Of a stretch of DNA of 64,000 nucleotides, positions 55,349 to 64,000 are shown piece by piece. Within the stretch, counting starts at the first letter, position 1. Each line of letters begins with the position of its first letter. The stretch is from Zeimonas arvi (GTDB taxonomy: Bacteria; Pseudomonadota; Gammaproteobacteria; Burkholderiales; Burkholderiaceae_E), in assembly GCF_008039575.1 (NCBI RefSeq), contig NZ_VDUY01000001.1, forward strand, positions 248,001-312,000. Direction: 5' to 3'. The translations under genes and the position numbers were made by a program. The notes beneath the pieces are model-generated. The model was not told where the DNA came from and did no database searches. It saw only the letters and a program-made list of their open reading frames with translations.

Positions 55349-56245
55349 TCAGGCATTGCCCGGGTCGTTCGCCGCCGGATTCGCGCCCTCGAGCACCCGC
55401 AGCAGCGACGAAGTGTCGTCCCTGCCCCAGCCCTTGCCGACCAGCGCGTTGAGCTGCTGCGAAACGAGCGCGGTGGCCGGCATGGCGAGGCCCAGCGCCT
55501 GCGTCATCGACACCACCAGGCCGAAATCCTTCTGGTGCAGGCGGGCCTCGATGCCGGCGGCGAAGTCGCGCCCGGCCATCTTGGGCCCCATCATGTCGAG
55601 CATCCGGCTGCCGGCCATCCCGGCCTGAAGCGCGACCAGCATCTTCTTCGGGTCCACGCCGTTGGCCTGCGCGAACAGCATCGCCTCGGCGATGCCCTGG
55701 ATGTTCACCACCTGCACGACCTGGTTGCAGGCCTTGACCACCTGGCCGGCCCCGTGGCCCCCGATGTGGGTGATCGTCTTGCCGAGCGTCTCGAGCAGCG
55801 GCCGCGCCCGCTCGAGCACCTCGGCCTTGCCGCCGACGATGATCGACAGGGTGGCGGCCTGCGCACCCATGGAGCCGCCCGACACCGGGCAGTCGAGCAT
55901 CTCGATGCCCTTTCTGGCCAGGCGCTCGGCGAACTCGCGGGTGGCCACCGCCGAGATCGTCGAGAAGTCGATCACGACCGTTCCCGGATTCGCCGCGCCG
56001 GCCACGCCGCCCTCGCCGAACAGCACCTTCTCCACGTCGGCGGTGGCGGTCACGTTGGTGCAGACGAAGTCCGCCTCGCGCGCCGCCGCGGCCGGCGTGG
56101 CCGCCCAGCGCGCGCCCTGGTCGACCACGGCCTGCGCCGCCTCGCGCCGCCGGGTGTGCACGACCAGTTCGTGGCCGGCCCCGAGCAGGTGGCCGATCAT
56201 CGGCGCGCCCATCGCGCCGGCTCCGATGAAACCGATCCGGGCCAT
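55349..56245 (-). CDS. Beta-hydroxyacid dehydrogenase (3-hydroxyisobutyrate / tartronate-semialdehyde reductase family)
   Basis: NAD(P)-dependent enzyme of 298 residues. The Rossmann motif is GFIGAGAMGAPMIGHLL at the N-terminus, the substrate loop is DCPVSGGSMGAQAATL, and the catalytic Lys is in GGHGAGQVVKACNQVV (near residue 170). HQKDFGLVVSMTQALGLAMP completes the signature. GGAGAGA precedes ATG 56245. It could reduce tartronate semialdehyde or 2-oxo acids such as succinic semialdehyde; the exact substrate is not readable. It lies 68 bp downstream of the LysR gene in the same direction. Confidence 0.92.
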   Translation of the reverse strand: MARIGFIGAGAMGAPMIGHLLGAGHELVVHTRRREAAQAVVDQGARWAATPAAAAREADFVCTNVTATADVEKVLFGEGGVAGAANPGTVVIDFSTISAVATREFAERLARKGIEMLDCPVSGGSMGAQAATLSIIVGGKAEVLERARPLLETLGKTITHIGGHGAGQVVKACNQVVQVVNIQGIAEAMLFAQANGVDPKKMLVALQAGMAGSRMLDMMGPKMAGRDFAAGIEARLHQKDFGLVVSMTQALGLAMPATALVSQQLNALVGKGWGRDDTSSLLRVLEGANPAANDPGNA

Positions 56246-56313
56246 CGTCAGTCTCTCCATTCGAAGTGGGAACAGGTATGTCGGGGCGCGCGCGGCCCCG
56301 CAGGGCCGGCGGC

Positions 56314-57246
56314 TCACTCCTTGCGGGACGGGCCGCGCATCAGCCGCTCGAGCGTGCGCGGGTCCACCTCGGGCGCGAACAGCTCGATGAAGCTCAGCGC
56401 GAATCCGCGCAGGAAGGCATCGCGTCGCACCGCGAGCTTGACCCGGTTGGCGCCGAACAGCGCGCCGGCCGGCATCGCGACCAGGCCCTTGTCGCGCGCC
56501 GCGTCGAAGGCGAGGTCCGCGACGATGCCCACGCCGAGGCCCACGCCCACGTAGGTCTTGATCACGTCGGCATCGATGGCGGCCAGCACGATGTCCGGCT
56601 TCAGCCCCGCCTCGGCGAAGGCCCGGTCGATGCGGCGGCGCCCGGCGAACTCTTCCACGTAGGTGATCAGCGGGTACTTGACCAGCGCCTGCAGGGTCGG
56701 CACCTGGCCGGCGAGCGGGTGCTTCGTCGGAACGATCACCGCGTGCTCCCAGTCGTAGGAGGGAATCGACACCAGCTCGTCGACGTCGTCGGGCACCTCG
56801 GTGGCGATCGCGAAGTCCACCTCGCGCGCCAGCACCAACGCGGTGATCTGCTTCGGGCTGCCCTGCAGCAGCGTGAGCCGCACCGCGGGATACCGGCGCC
56901 GGAATTCGCCGACCACCGCCGGCAGCACGTAGCGCGCCTGCGCATGGGTGGTGGCGACCCGCAGTTCGCCGGCGTCGCGGGCCCGGAAGTCGGCGGTGAC
57001 CTGCTCGATGCCGGCCACCTCGGCGAGCACCCGCTCGGCGCGGGCCAGCACCGCCTTGCCCGGCTCGGTCAGGCCGAGGATCCGCTTGCCGTGGCGCACG
57101 AAGATGTCCACCCCGAGCTCGGCCTCGAGCTCGAGGATGCCGCGCGAGAGCGCCGGCTGCGAGGTGCCGATCGCCTGCGCCGCGCGCGTCAGGCTGAAGC
57201 CGTGGTTCGCGGTCTCGCGGACGAAGCGCAACTGCTGCAGGTTCAT
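56314..57246 (-). CDS. LysR-family regulator, CysB/Cbl-like
   Basis: LysR regulator of 310 residues. The helix-turn-helix is MNLQQLRFVRETANHGFSLTRAAQAIGTSQPALSRGI (in pieces), close to CysB. The effector domain carries the CysB-type THAQARYVLPAVVGEFRRRYP and LLQGSPKQI segments, which in CysB bind O-acetylserine or sulfate-type ligands. It is likely a regulator of sulfur or sulfonate assimilation. ATG 57246 overlaps the stop of the GT39 gene (ATGA), an odd pairing of a regulator with a glycosyltransferase. Confidence 0.92.
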   Translation of the reverse strand: MNLQQLRFVRETANHGFSLTRAAQAIGTSQPALSRGILELEAELGVDIFVRHGKRILGLTEPGKAVLARAERVLAEVAGIEQVTADFRARDAGELRVATTHAQARYVLPAVVGEFRRRYPAVRLTLLQGSPKQITALVLAREVDFAIATEVPDDVDELVSIPSYDWEHAVIVPTKHPLAGQVPTLQALVKYPLITYVEEFAGRRRIDRAFAEAGLKPDIVLAAIDADVIKTYVGVGLGVGIVADLAFDAARDKGLVAMPAGALFGANRVKLAVRRDAFLRGFALSFIELFAPEVDPRTLERLMRGPSRKE

Positions 57247-58811
57247 GAACCGCTCCGGTGGCAGGCCCGCTCGGGGAAGTAGCGGTCGCAGAAATAGCAG
57301 GGGCCGGCCGGCAGCCACTCGGGCACCGCATACCAGCGTCGACGGACCTCGTCGAGCACCCGGTCGCGGTAGGCCTCGTAGCGGAAGCCGTGGCCCTCGA
57401 TCAGGTGGAAGGTGGCGCCGCGCAGCACCAGCTGGCGGTACTCGACGCGCTCGAAGTACGGATCGTAGTCGTCCTTCGCGTAGCGGTCGTCCTTGCGAAC
57501 GATCAGGATGTCGCGGCCGGCCAGCTCGCGCACGTCGGTCAGGATGTCGTCGTGGCGGGCGTGGCTGGAGCCGGGGCCGAACACGAATACGTACTCGCGC
57601 AGGCCATGGCCCAGCGTGACCGCCGGCGAGTAGCCCGACGAGGCGATCGCGTAACGGCCGCGCCAGGGTTCGAGCTCGCGGGCCAGCTCGTCGACGTGCG
57701 CGGTCATCACCAGGCCCGGATAGCCCTTCCAGCTGCGGAAGGTCTCGGTGGGCAGGGCCGCCAGCACCGCGATCAGCAGCCAGTGCGCCGCCGCGATGCC
57801 GCCGGCCACGGCGATCGCGCGCGCCAGCGCACGCGGCCCGGCGAGCAGCACGAAGGCCAGCACCGCCGGCAGCACGAAGCTCGCCAGCCAGTGCAGGCCG
57901 ATGGTCTTGACCGGCGAGAGCAGCGCGAAGATCGCGAAGGGCACCAGCGCGAGCCAGCGCAGCACACGGGCGTCGGCGAGCGCGCCGGTCGAGCTGGTCT
58001 CGACGGTCGAGCCGGTCTGCGCGTTCCCGCGCAGCAGCCGCCAGGCCACAGCCGGCGTGAGCACGTAGACCGCCGAGATCGCGAACAGCAGCGGCGTCTG
58101 CCAGGAAAGCCCGGCGTTGTCGTGCCTGTTGACCAGGTTGAACATCACGTTGGGCCAGCAGTGCTGCGCGTTCCAGGCGATCTGGATCGCCGCCGCCGGC
58201 AGCGAGCCGAGCACCACCCACAACAAGCCCACGATGCGCCTGCGCTCGGGCCGCCACACCGAATGCGCGAAGATCGCGATCGCCAGCAGCCCGGCGAAAT
58301 ACTTCGACATCAGCGCGCCGGCGAGCATCAGGCCCGCCAGCAGAAAATCCGCCGCCCTGCCGCTGCGTTGCGCGCGAAGGTAGGCCAGCACGGTCAACGC
58401 GCTGAAGATCATCAGCGGGATGTCGGTGGTGACCGCCACGTTCCAGGCGTTCAACGGCACCAGCAGGGTCAGCGTGCCGGCGTTCCAGGACAGCGTCTGA
58501 CCGTGGCGGCGCATCGCGGCCACCGCCAGGAACGCCAGCAGCGGCGGCGCGGCCAGCGCGGGCAGCCGCAGCACGAAGGGCTCCAGCGAGATCGCCGACA
58601 GCGGCGCGAGCCACCAGCCGATCATCGGCGGGTGGTCGTAAAAGCCCCAGTCGGGATTCAGCCCCCAGAAGGTGAAGTAGGCCTCGTCGCTGGTGAAGGG
58701 CAGGCCCGCCGACAGCGCGGCGCGCAGCGCGGTCAGCACGAGCAGCACGAAGAGGAACAGGCGCCGCGAGGAACCGGGGCTCGCGAGCAGGGTCTGGAGA
58801 CGGGAGATCAT
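57243..58811 (-). CDS. GT39-family membrane glycosyltransferase (ArnT-like)
   Basis: Polyisoprenyl-phosphate-dependent glycosyltransferase of 522 residues from ATG 58811, with about a dozen membrane helices. The catalytic loop after helix 1 is GLPFTSDEAYFTFWGLNPDW with the DE pair, followed by GFYDHPPMIGWW, a strong ArnT/PMT-family feature. The last 120 residues form a periplasmic domain ending CYFCDRYFPERAC. It would move a sugar from a lipid carrier to lipid A, a protein or another lipid. The start lies only 13 nt after a terminator U-tract; an in-frame ATG at 58973 would add 54 residues read through that hairpin. Confidence 0.88.
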   Translation of the reverse strand: MISRLQTLLASPGSSRRLFLFVLLVLTALRAALSAGLPFTSDEAYFTFWGLNPDWGFYDHPPMIGWWLAPLSAISLEPFVLRLPALAAPPLLAFLAVAAMRRHGQTLSWNAGTLTLLVPLNAWNVAVTTDIPLMIFSALTVLAYLRAQRSGRAADFLLAGLMLAGALMSKYFAGLLAIAIFAHSVWRPERRRIVGLLWVVLGSLPAAAIQIAWNAQHCWPNVMFNLVNRHDNAGLSWQTPLLFAISAVYVLTPAVAWRLLRGNAQTGSTVETSSTGALADARVLRWLALVPFAIFALLSPVKTIGLHWLASFVLPAVLAFVLLAGPRALARAIAVAGGIAAAHWLLIAVLAALPTETFRSWKGYPGLVMTAHVDELARELEPWRGRYAIASSGYSPAVTLGHGLREYVFVFGPGSSHARHDDILTDVRELAGRDILIVRKDDRYAKDDYDPYFERVEYRQLVLRGATFHLIEGHGFRYEAYRDRVLDEVRRRWYAVPEWLPAGPCYFCDRYFPERACHRSGS

Positions 58812-58824
58812 GGGTCTCGGCAGG

Positions 58825-58852
58825 AAAAAAAAAAGCGCACATCGCTGTGCGC
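58825..58852 (-). terminator. Intrinsic terminator just upstream of the GT39 start
   Basis: On the minus strand, GCGCACA-GCGA-TGTGCGC forms a perfect 7-bp stem and is followed by ten T residues. It stands 13 nt before the GT39 ATG at 58811 and more than 350 nt after the lptG stop, so it is not simply the lptG terminator; it may act as an attenuator for the GT39-lysR transcript or end a small RNA. Confidence 0.85.
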
Positions 58853-58971
58853 CCCAAATGGCAGCATCGCTGCCTCTCCTCCTCCTCGATACTCCTTGGA
58901 ACCGCTGTCGCGGCTTGATTGCGGCGAATCCTAATTCAATCGATTGCGCTTCGTCTACGAATTTCTTGTCC

Positions 58972-59002
58972 ATGACAATCCAATGACAATTCGATGACGA
59001 AT
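58972..59002 (-). promoter_or_regulatory. Three 11-bp direct repeats with TGTCAT cores (Pho-box-like)
   Basis: On the minus strand, CGTCAT, TGTCAT and TGTCAT recur with exact 11-bp spacing (reverse complement of ATGACAATCCA, ATGACAATTCG, ATGACGAATAC). Tandem TGTCA(T/C) half-sites 11 bp apart are the design of PhoB boxes. They lie about 160 bp upstream of the GT39 start and upstream of the terminator at 58825. The 398-bp gap 58812-59209 around them is visibly richer in A+T than its neighbours. Confidence 0.45.
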
Positions 59003-59017
59003 ACGGACATTCCACAG

Positions 59018-59073
59018 GCAGGAGGATTTCTTATCCTCTCTCGACAATTTCCCTAAGTAATTGCCCCTCCTGC
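59018..59073. repeat. Nested inverted repeats
   Basis: Outer arms GCAGGAGG (59018-59025) and CCTCCTGC (59066-59073) enclose a second hairpin GAGGAT-TTCTT-ATCCTC (59022-59038) that shares bases with the left outer arm. The two folds exclude each other, as in a switch, though this may be chance. No gene overlaps. Confidence 0.5.
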
Positions 59074-59110
59074 CTTGCCCACTTCCGAACGCGCGAAGAA
59101 ATCGTAGCGA

Positions 59111-59186
59111 GCGGCCCGAGGTCGCGCCGAGAAGCGCAGCCGTACGGGGGCGTACGGCGAGCATCGCAGGTGCGAGATCGGGCCGC
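59111..59186. repeat. Long imperfect hairpin downstream of lptG
   Basis: Fifteen-bp arms GCGGCCCGAGGTCGC (59111-59125) and GCGAGATCGGGCCGC (59172-59186) pair with two mismatches. Inside them GCCGTACG-GGGG-CGTACGGC (59139-59158) is a perfect 8-bp hairpin. There is no T-run, so it is not an ordinary terminator. The shape recalls REP/BIME-type elements that follow genes. It lies 24 bp after the lptG stop on the minus strand. Confidence 0.6.
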
Positions 59187-59209
59187 GCAGCAGATTCATT
59201 CGCGCGCGC

Positions 59210-60343
59210 TCAGCGGGCCCGGTCGACCCAGGCGAGCATGCCCAAGGCGAGCATGAAGGCGACCACGCTCGGGATGCTGACCGACAGCAGCGGCGGCCAG
59301 GTGTTCAGCAGGCCCAGATGCGAGAACAGCCCATTCATGAAGTGGAAGGCGATGCCCAGCATGATGCCGGCGAACACCTTGTAGCCGGTGCCGCCGGCCC
59401 GGACCTGCAGGTAGGCGAAGGGCAGCGCCAGCGCCATCATCACGATCACCGCGAGCGGATAGACGATCTTCTTCCAGAAGGCGATCTCGTACTGGCTGGT
59501 GTTCTGCGCGTTCTCGCGCAGGTGCCGGATGTAGCTGTACAGGTTCAGCCCCGACATGCGGTCGGGCTCCACGAGCAGCACGCCGAGGATCTCGGGCCTG
59601 AGCTCGGTCTGCCAGTGCAGCGTGGGCGCGGTGGCCCGCCGGGTGCCCACGGCCGGCGCCAGCCCCGCGGCCGGCACGTCGGTGAAGCGGATCTCCTCGA
59701 CCTCGCGCAACTCCCAGCCGTTGCCCCGTCCCCAGCTCGCGCCACGTGCCTCGAGCAGGCGGCTCAGGCGCATCTGCGCATCGAACTCGAAGATCCGCAC
59801 GTCGCGCAAGGTGCCGTCGGGAAGCAGCTCACCGATGTTCACGAAGCGCATCAGGTTCACCTCGCCCGCCTGGTCGCGAGCGGTGTCCTTGACCCACAGG
59901 CCCGAGCGGAACTGCCCGGTGACCGAGCCGCCGATCGCCGACAGCCTCAGCTGCTGCCCGAGGCGCTCGGCCGGCGGCGACAGCACCTCGCCCACCAGCG
60001 CGGTGAGCACGGCCAGGGCGAGCCCCACGCGGGCCACCGCCCCCAGGGCGCGCCGGCGACCCAGGCCTGCGGCGCGCATCGCGGTGTACTCGGAGTGCGA
60101 GGCCAGTTGCGAAAGCGCGTAGATGCTGCCGATCAGGGCCGCGATCGGCATCAGCTCGTACACGTGGGAAGGCAGGCCGAGCAGGACGAAGGCCACTGCG
60201 TGCTGGAGCCGGTAGCCGCCGCGGCCGACGTCCTCGAGCTCGTTGATCAGGTCGAAGAAGGCGAAGAGCGCGAGAAATCCCACGAGCACGAAGGCCACCG
60301 CGACGACGATCTCGCGCCTGAGATAGCGGCCGACCAGCAGCAT
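59210..60343 (-). CDS. lptG: LPS export permease LptG
   Basis: LptG of 377 residues, one of the two membrane subunits of the LptB2FG extractor that lifts lipopolysaccharide from the inner membrane. There are three N-terminal helices ([25 protein letters not shown] and following), the coupling helix [25 protein letters not shown], a periplasmic beta-jellyroll (about 95-270), and three C-terminal helices beginning [27 protein letters not shown] 60343 overlaps the lptF stop (TGATG). Confidence 0.95.
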   Translation of the reverse strand: MLLVGRYLRREIVVAVAFVLVGFLALFAFFDLINELEDVGRGGYRLQHAVAFVLLGLPSHVYELMPIAALIGSIYALSQLASHSEYTAMRAAGLGRRRALGAVARVGLALAVLTALVGEVLSPPAERLGQQLRLSAIGGSVTGQFRSGLWVKDTARDQAGEVNLMRFVNIGELLPDGTLRDVRIFEFDAQMRLSRLLEARGASWGRGNGWELREVEEIRFTDVPAAGLAPAVGTRRATAPTLHWQTELRPEILGVLLVEPDRMSGLNLYSYIRHLRENAQNTSQYEIAFWKKIVYPLAVIVMMALALPFAYLQVRAGGTGYKVFAGIMLGIAFHFMNGLFSHLGLLNTWPPLLSVSIPSVVAFMLALGMLAWVDRAR

Positions 60344-61452
60344 CAGCCCGTGCTCCGGGGCCGCGCCAGCGCGAAGCGGGCGAACAGGCTGCCGCGCGGC
60401 AGCCGCACCCTGCGCCAGAACAGCAGCGCGATCAGCGCTGCAAGCGCTGCGTGGACCCCCCAGACGCCGATCCCGAAACCGATCCGCTCCTGCGCCACCC
60501 AGGCCTGGGACACCGACATGAGGTTGTTGTAGAGCACGTAGAGCAGCAGCGCCGCGAACAGGTTGACCGAGCGCCCGATGCGCGGATTCATGGCCGACAG
60601 CGGGATCGCCAGCAGCGCAACCAGCACGGCCGACACCGGCTGGCCGATCCGCCACAGCAGCTCGGCCAGGTTGCGCGGATTGGGATCGGCGAACAGCTCC
60701 AGCGTGGACTTGATCTTGCTGCGCTCGTCGCTCAGCACGGTAGCGCGGGACTCGAGCCGGATGCCGTAGCGCTCGAACTCCATGAGGCGGAAGTCGAGCC
60801 GGCCCGGCCCGCCGTCGTAACGCCGGCCGTCTTCAAGGACCAGGAAACGGTCGCCGTTCTCCTGGCGCTCGATCTGCCCGCCGCGCGACACCACCACCAC
60901 CAGCGAGTCACCCTGCCGCTGCGTGACGAAGACGTTGCGCACCTGGTTCTCTGTCTCGTCGAGCGACTCGACGAAGAACACGCGATTGGCCGACACGGAT
61001 TCGCGGAACTGTCCGGCAGAGACTTGCGAGACGTCCTCGCGCTGCGCGAAACGCTGCTGGTACTCGCTCGACTGCCGGTTGGCCCAGGGCGCCACGAAGA
61101 AAGCGACCAGCGCGACCAGCACCACGAAGGGCGCCGCGAAACCGAGCACCGGCCTGATCCACGAGAGCAGGCTCTGCCCGCTGGCGAACCACACGACCAT
61201 CTCGGAGTCGCGATAGGCGCGGGTGAGCGCGGACAGCACCGCGATGTAAAGGGTGAGCACCAGCAGAACCGGCAGCACGTTGATCGCGTTGAAGGCGATC
61301 AGCGGCAGCACGCTGGCCGTGTCCACGCGCCCGCCCGCCGCCCGGCCGAGCAGCCGGATCAGCGAGGTCGTGACCATGATCACGAACAGCGTCGAGAACA
61401 CGATGCCGGCGAGATTGAGCAAGTCGCGCCGCAACGCTTTCCGGAAAAGCAT
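60343..61452 (-). CDS. lptF: LPS export permease LptF
   Basis: LptF of 369 residues, partner of LptG. It starts [28 protein letters not shown], has the coupling helix [18 protein letters not shown], a periplasmic domain (about 125-260) and [31 protein letters not shown] in the last helices. It is divergent from pepA across a 66-bp gap, the usual betaproteobacterial arrangement. Confidence 0.95.
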   Translation of the reverse strand: MLFRKALRRDLLNLAGIVFSTLFVIMVTTSLIRLLGRAAGGRVDTASVLPLIAFNAINVLPVLLVLTLYIAVLSALTRAYRDSEMVVWFASGQSLLSWIRPVLGFAAPFVVLVALVAFFVAPWANRQSSEYQQRFAQREDVSQVSAGQFRESVSANRVFFVESLDETENQVRNVFVTQRQGDSLVVVVSRGGQIERQENGDRFLVLEDGRRYDGGPGRLDFRLMEFERYGIRLESRATVLSDERSKIKSTLELFADPNPRNLAELLWRIGQPVSAVLVALLAIPLSAMNPRIGRSVNLFAALLLYVLYNNLMSVSQAWVAQERIGFGIGVWGVHAALAALIALLFWRRVRLPRGSLFARFALARPRSTG

Positions 61453-61470
61453 GGACGGGCGGGCCCTCGC

Positions 61471-61476
61471 TATAAT
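61471..61476 (+). promoter_or_regulatory. pepA promoter -10 element
   Basis: A perfect TATAAT, 42 bp before ATG 61519, in the short lptF-pepA intergenic region. The matching -35 (around 61448-61453) is weak and lies over the lptF start codon. Confidence 0.6.
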
Positions 61477-61518
61477 CGGCCGCTGAAAAATCGCGGCGAA
61501 CCGGACGGAAAGAGAACG

Positions 61519-63000
61519 ATGAAATTTAGCACACGAGCGGCATCGATCGAGCGCCTTCGCACCGACTGCGTCTGGTTGCCGGTAGTCGGCGGCAGGCACC
61601 TGAGCCCGGGCGGGGAGGCCCTCGACGCCGAGACCGGCGGCCGCATTTCGGCTGCCCTGGCCAGCGGCGACCTGTCCGCGAAGGCCGGCGCCACGCTGAT
61701 GCTGCACCTCGACGGCGACGCGCGCCGCGCGCTGCTCGTGTCCTTCGGCGAAACCGACGAGGTCGGCGAGAAGGCCTGGAACGAAGCCGTACGCGCGGCC
61801 TTTCGCGCCGCCGGCGCGATTGCCGCGAACGACGCGGTGTCGCTGCTGCACGAGGTCCCCGTGACCGGCCGCGGCGTGGAGTGGAAGCTGCGCAACCAGG
61901 TCGCGGCCGGCCGCGAGGCCGCCTATCGCTTCGAGCAGCTCAAGAGCAAGCGCGACAAGCAGCCGGTGCGGCCGGAGCGGGTCACGCTGCTGGTCGCGCG
62001 CGCCGGCGCCTCGCGCGCCGCCACCGAGGTGGCCCGCGCCACCGCGCTGGCCAACGGCGTGGACCTCGCGCGCGATCTCGGCAACCTGCCCGGCAACGTC
62101 TGCACCCCCAGCTACCTGGGCGACGTCGCCAAGAAGCTCGGCCGCGACTTCGACCTGAAGGTCGAGGTGCTGGGCGAGCGCCAGATGCAGGCGCTCAAGA
62201 TGTTCTCGCTGCTGTCGGTGGGCAAGGGCTCGGAGCAGCCGCCACGCCTGATCGTCCTCCACTACCAGGGCGCGTCGAGCAAGCAGGCGCCGGTCGCGCT
62301 GGTCGGCAAGGGCATCACCTTCGACACCGGGGGCATCTCGCTGAAGCCGGCCGCCGAGATGGACGAGATGAAGTACGACATGTGCGGCGCGGCCTCGGTG
62401 CTGGGCACGATGCGCGCGGTCGCCGAGATGAAGCTGAAGATCAATCTGGTCGGCGTGATCGCCGCCGCCGAGAACATGCCGGGCGGCCGGGCCAGCAAGC
62501 CGGGCGACATCGTGACCAGCATGTCGGGCCAGACGATCGAGATCCTGAACACCGACGCCGAAGGCCGGCTGGTGCTCTGCGACGCCCTCACCTACGTGCA
62601 ACGCTTCAAGCCGCGCACCGTGGTCGACATCGCCACGCTCACCGGCGCCTGCGTGATCGCGCTGGGCCACCACCACAGCGGCCTGTTCACTCGCGAAGAC
62701 GCCTTGGCCGCCGAGCTGACCGACGCGGGCCGCGAGGCAGGCGACACCTGCTGGCGCATGCCGCTCGACGACGCCTACCAGGAGCAGCTCAAGTCGCCGT
62801 TCGCCGACATGGCGAACATCGGCGGCCGGCCCGCGGGTTCGGTCACCGCGGCCTGCTTCCTGTCGCGCTTCGCCGACGGCTACGACTGGGCGCACCTGGA
62901 CATTGCCGGCACCGCCTGGAAGTCCGGCGCGAACAAGGGCGCCAGCGGCCGGCCGGTGCCGTTGCTGACCCGCTTCCTGATCGGTCGCTGCGAAGGCTGA
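61519..63000 (+). CDS. pepA: Leucyl aminopeptidase PepA
   Basis: M17-family aminopeptidase of 493 residues that removes N-terminal residues from peptides with two Mn or Zn ions; in E. coli it also binds DNA. The N-terminal macro-like domain (1-165) precedes the catalytic domain, which begins with [16 protein letters not shown]. It includes [31 protein letters not shown] (in pieces, Lys and Asp ligands) and the M17 signature NTDAEGRL. The C-terminal block [26 protein letters not shown] is standard. The start follows AGAGAACG. Confidence 0.97.
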   Translation: MKFSTRAASIERLRTDCVWLPVVGGRHLSPGGEALDAETGGRISAALASGDLSAKAGATLMLHLDGDARRALLVSFGETDEVGEKAWNEAVRAAFRAAGAIAANDAVSLLHEVPVTGRGVEWKLRNQVAAGREAAYRFEQLKSKRDKQPVRPERVTLLVARAGASRAATEVARATALANGVDLARDLGNLPGNVCTPSYLGDVAKKLGRDFDLKVEVLGERQMQALKMFSLLSVGKGSEQPPRLIVLHYQGASSKQAPVALVGKGITFDTGGISLKPAAEMDEMKYDMCGAASVLGTMRAVAEMKLKINLVGVIAAAENMPGGRASKPGDIVTSMSGQTIEILNTDAEGRLVLCDALTYVQRFKPRTVVDIATLTGACVIALGHHHSGLFTREDALAAELTDAGREAGDTCWRMPLDDAYQEQLKSPFADMANIGGRPAGSVTAACFLSRFADGYDWAHLDIAGTAWKSGANKGASGRPVPLLTRFLIGRCEG

Positions 63001-63049
63001 AGCGCAGGCGCCCGGCGAGGCCGCCCGCGCGCCGCCGAAGGCCCGCCCC

Positions 63050-63478
63050 TTGACCCGCGTCGACTTCCACATCAACGTCCCGGACAAGCTGGCCTACGGT
63101 TGCCGGCTGGTCCGCAAGGCCTACCAGTCGGGCCGGCAGGTGCTCGTCTGGTGCGACGACCCGGTCATGCTGGCGGAATTCGACCGCCTGCTCTGGACCT
63201 TCTCGGCCGGCGACTTCATTCCGCACGTGGCGGCCTCCGATCCGCTCGCGGCCGACACCCCGGTGCTGCTGGCCGCCGACGCCCCCGAGGTCGCACACCA
63301 CGACGTGCTGGTGAATCTCGGCCAGCGCACGCCGCCCAACTTCTCGCGCTTCGACCGGCTGATCGAGCTGGTGTCGATCGACGACGAGGACAAGGGCCTG
63401 GCGCGCGAGCGCTTCCGCTTCTATCGCGACCGCGGCTACCCGATGCAGACGCACGACCGCGCGTCGGGCGCCGAGTAG
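63050..63478 (+). CDS. holC: DNA polymerase III subunit chi
   Basis: HolC of 142 residues, the clamp-loader-associated subunit that contacts single-stranded-DNA-binding protein. It begins TRVDFHINVPDKLAYGCRLVRKAYQSGRQVLVWC (in pieces), with WTFSAGDFIPHVAASDPLA and RFRFYRDRGYPMQTHD typical of the family. TTG 63050 is the only start that keeps the conserved N-terminus; the next ATG is 58 codons later. It lies 49 bp after pepA, a conserved gene order. Confidence 0.92.
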   Translation: MTRVDFHINVPDKLAYGCRLVRKAYQSGRQVLVWCDDPVMLAEFDRLLWTFSAGDFIPHVAASDPLAADTPVLLAADAPEVAHHDVLVNLGQRTPPNFSRFDRLIELVSIDDEDKGLARERFRFYRDRGYPMQTHDRASGAE

Positions 63479-63498
63479 CGCCGCCACCAGGACCCACG

Positions 63499-63894
63499 AT
63501 GAACGACGACGAGATCCGAAGACTGGCCGAGCGCCTGCGCGGCCCGGGCGGCGGAGCCGAAGCCGCAGGCGAGCCGGACGAAGCCGACGACGCGATCCCG
63601 ATGCTGACCGAGGTCGTGGCCGGGCCGGCCCGCGGCGAAACCGCGCCGGCGCTGGATGCCGCAGCCGAGGACCGCATCGTCGAGCGCGCGATCGAGCGCC
63701 TGCTCGGCGATCCCGAGCTGCTGGGCGGGCCGCTGCGCGATGCGATCGCCGCCGCCACCGAGCGCTTCGCCGAGCAGCTGGCCGCCGAGCTGCGCGCCAC
63801 CCTCGTCTACGCGCTGCACGACGCGCTCGCGCCGGCGGTGCGCGAGGCGGTGCGCGAGGCGGCCCAGGGCGGCCCGGGGCAGCCGCCGCTGTAG
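63499..63894 (+). CDS. Small acidic hypothetical protein between holC and valS
   Basis: Protein of 131 residues, unrecognised. The first half is acidic, Gly/Ala-rich and probably disordered (MNDDEIRRLAERLRG, then a linker). The second half, from about residue 52, is an amphipathic helical region (EDRIVERAIERLLGDPELLG and ERFAEQLAAELRATLVYALHDAL). Small proteins of this type often sit between holC and valS in betaproteobacteria. It starts 20 bp after holC and is probably co-transcribed. No function is offered. Confidence 0.7.
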   Translation: MNDDEIRRLAERLRGPGGGAEAAGEPDEADDAIPMLTEVVAGPARGETAPALDAAAEDRIVERAIERLLGDPELLGGPLRDAIAAATERFAEQLAAELRATLVYALHDALAPAVREAVREAAQGGPGQPPL

Positions 63895-63929
63895 GCACGC
63901 CATGCCCGCTGCACGCAGGCGGCGCCCTC

Positions 63930-63935
63930 TATAAT
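63930..63935 (+). promoter_or_regulatory. -10 element upstream of the right-edge gene
   Basis: A perfect TATAAT, 27 bp before ATG 63963. No good -35 is visible at 17 bp. Confidence 0.45.
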
Positions 63936-63962
63936 CTCCCGTTCGATCAGACACTTGCGAAC

Positions 63963-64000
63963 ATGACCGCTGCAACTGCCGCGGGCGCCGACGCGCTCGC
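63963..64000 (+). CDS. Start of the next gene, probably valyl-tRNA synthetase (3'-truncated)
   Basis: Twelve full codons (MTAATAAGADAL) are visible before the window ends. The pepA-holC-small protein-valS order common in this group suggests valS, but the codons themselves carry no recognisable motif. Confidence 0.4.
   Translation, partial: MTAATAAGADAL

Overview
The window is GC-rich (by eye near 70 percent G+C), densely packed DNA from a Gram-negative, almost certainly a betaproteobacterium of the order Burkholderiales. The indicators are paired cyanophycin synthetase genes next to a DUF1854 protein and an ABC exporter, a norR-norA-norB nitric-oxide module of the Cupriavidus type, lptF/lptG divergent from pepA-holC, and an overlapping sufR-B-C-D-S-U-T operon. 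No phage, insertion sequence, CRISPR array or rRNA is visible; the only tRNA is tRNA-Ala(CGC) at 55.2 kb. Both ends cut genes: a haloacid dehalogenase on the left and probably valS on the right.

Layout. 0-3.8 kb: haloacid dehalogenase, malate synthase G, and a PEP-CTERM-type surface protein behind a sigma-54-like promoter. 3.8-9.7 kb: mostly minus strand, with acylphosphatase, an Lgt-like/TlpA thioredoxin fusion, a small hydrolase, a MOSC protein, a DapA-family lyase, an ABC permease fused in frame to the tail of a LOG-like protein, then a CadR/PbrR-type MerR regulator divergent from a small cation-efflux protein. 9.7-17 kb: macro-domain protein, MFS transporter, SGNH hydrolase, RlmJ, cytochrome c, VIT1 transporter, PaaK-like ligase and YchJ. 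17-23.7 kb: the SUF iron-sulfur operon. 23.7-26.4 kb: decayed DNA (a cytochrome pseudogene and two gene remnants) around a phospholipase-D/cardiolipin synthase. 26.4-35.2 kb: a Crp/Fnr regulator, a five-gene operon of two phosphoribosyltransferases and a DevBCA-like exporter, cytochrome b561, PepSY, and a two-component system. 35.2-40 kb: norR, norA, norB. 40-49.5 kb: the cyanophycin block, an acyltransferase and DgkA. 49.6-59 kb: patatin, a large MscS-type channel, DUF937, tRNA-Ala, a beta-hydroxyacid dehydrogenase, a CysB-like regulator and a GT39 glycosyltransferase. 59-64 kb: lptG, lptF, pepA, holC, a small conserved-context protein, valS start.

How the parts connect. Five 14-bp TTGAY-N4-GTCAA-like sites (8432, 10323, 13485, 26233, 31601) lie in intergenic DNA. 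They sit beside the Crp/Fnr gene itself, cytochrome c/VIT1, cytochrome b561 and the phosphoribosyltransferase/exporter operon, suggesting a local low-oxygen or redox regulon. The nitric-oxide module has three GGT-N7-ACC NorR boxes and a near-consensus sigma-54 promoter. The suf operon starts from a readable promoter with a SufR-like operator.

Most unusual: the permease/LOG chimera, whose join falls on a shared four-residue motif; a cytochrome pseudogene broken by a 19-bp tandem duplication; a GT39 gene whose start lies 13 nt after a strong intrinsic terminator, with 11-bp TGTCAT repeats upstream; and a YefM-like antitoxin remnant beside tRNA-Ala. Start codons were chosen by family alignment, ribosome binding sites and overlaps; no database search was run.
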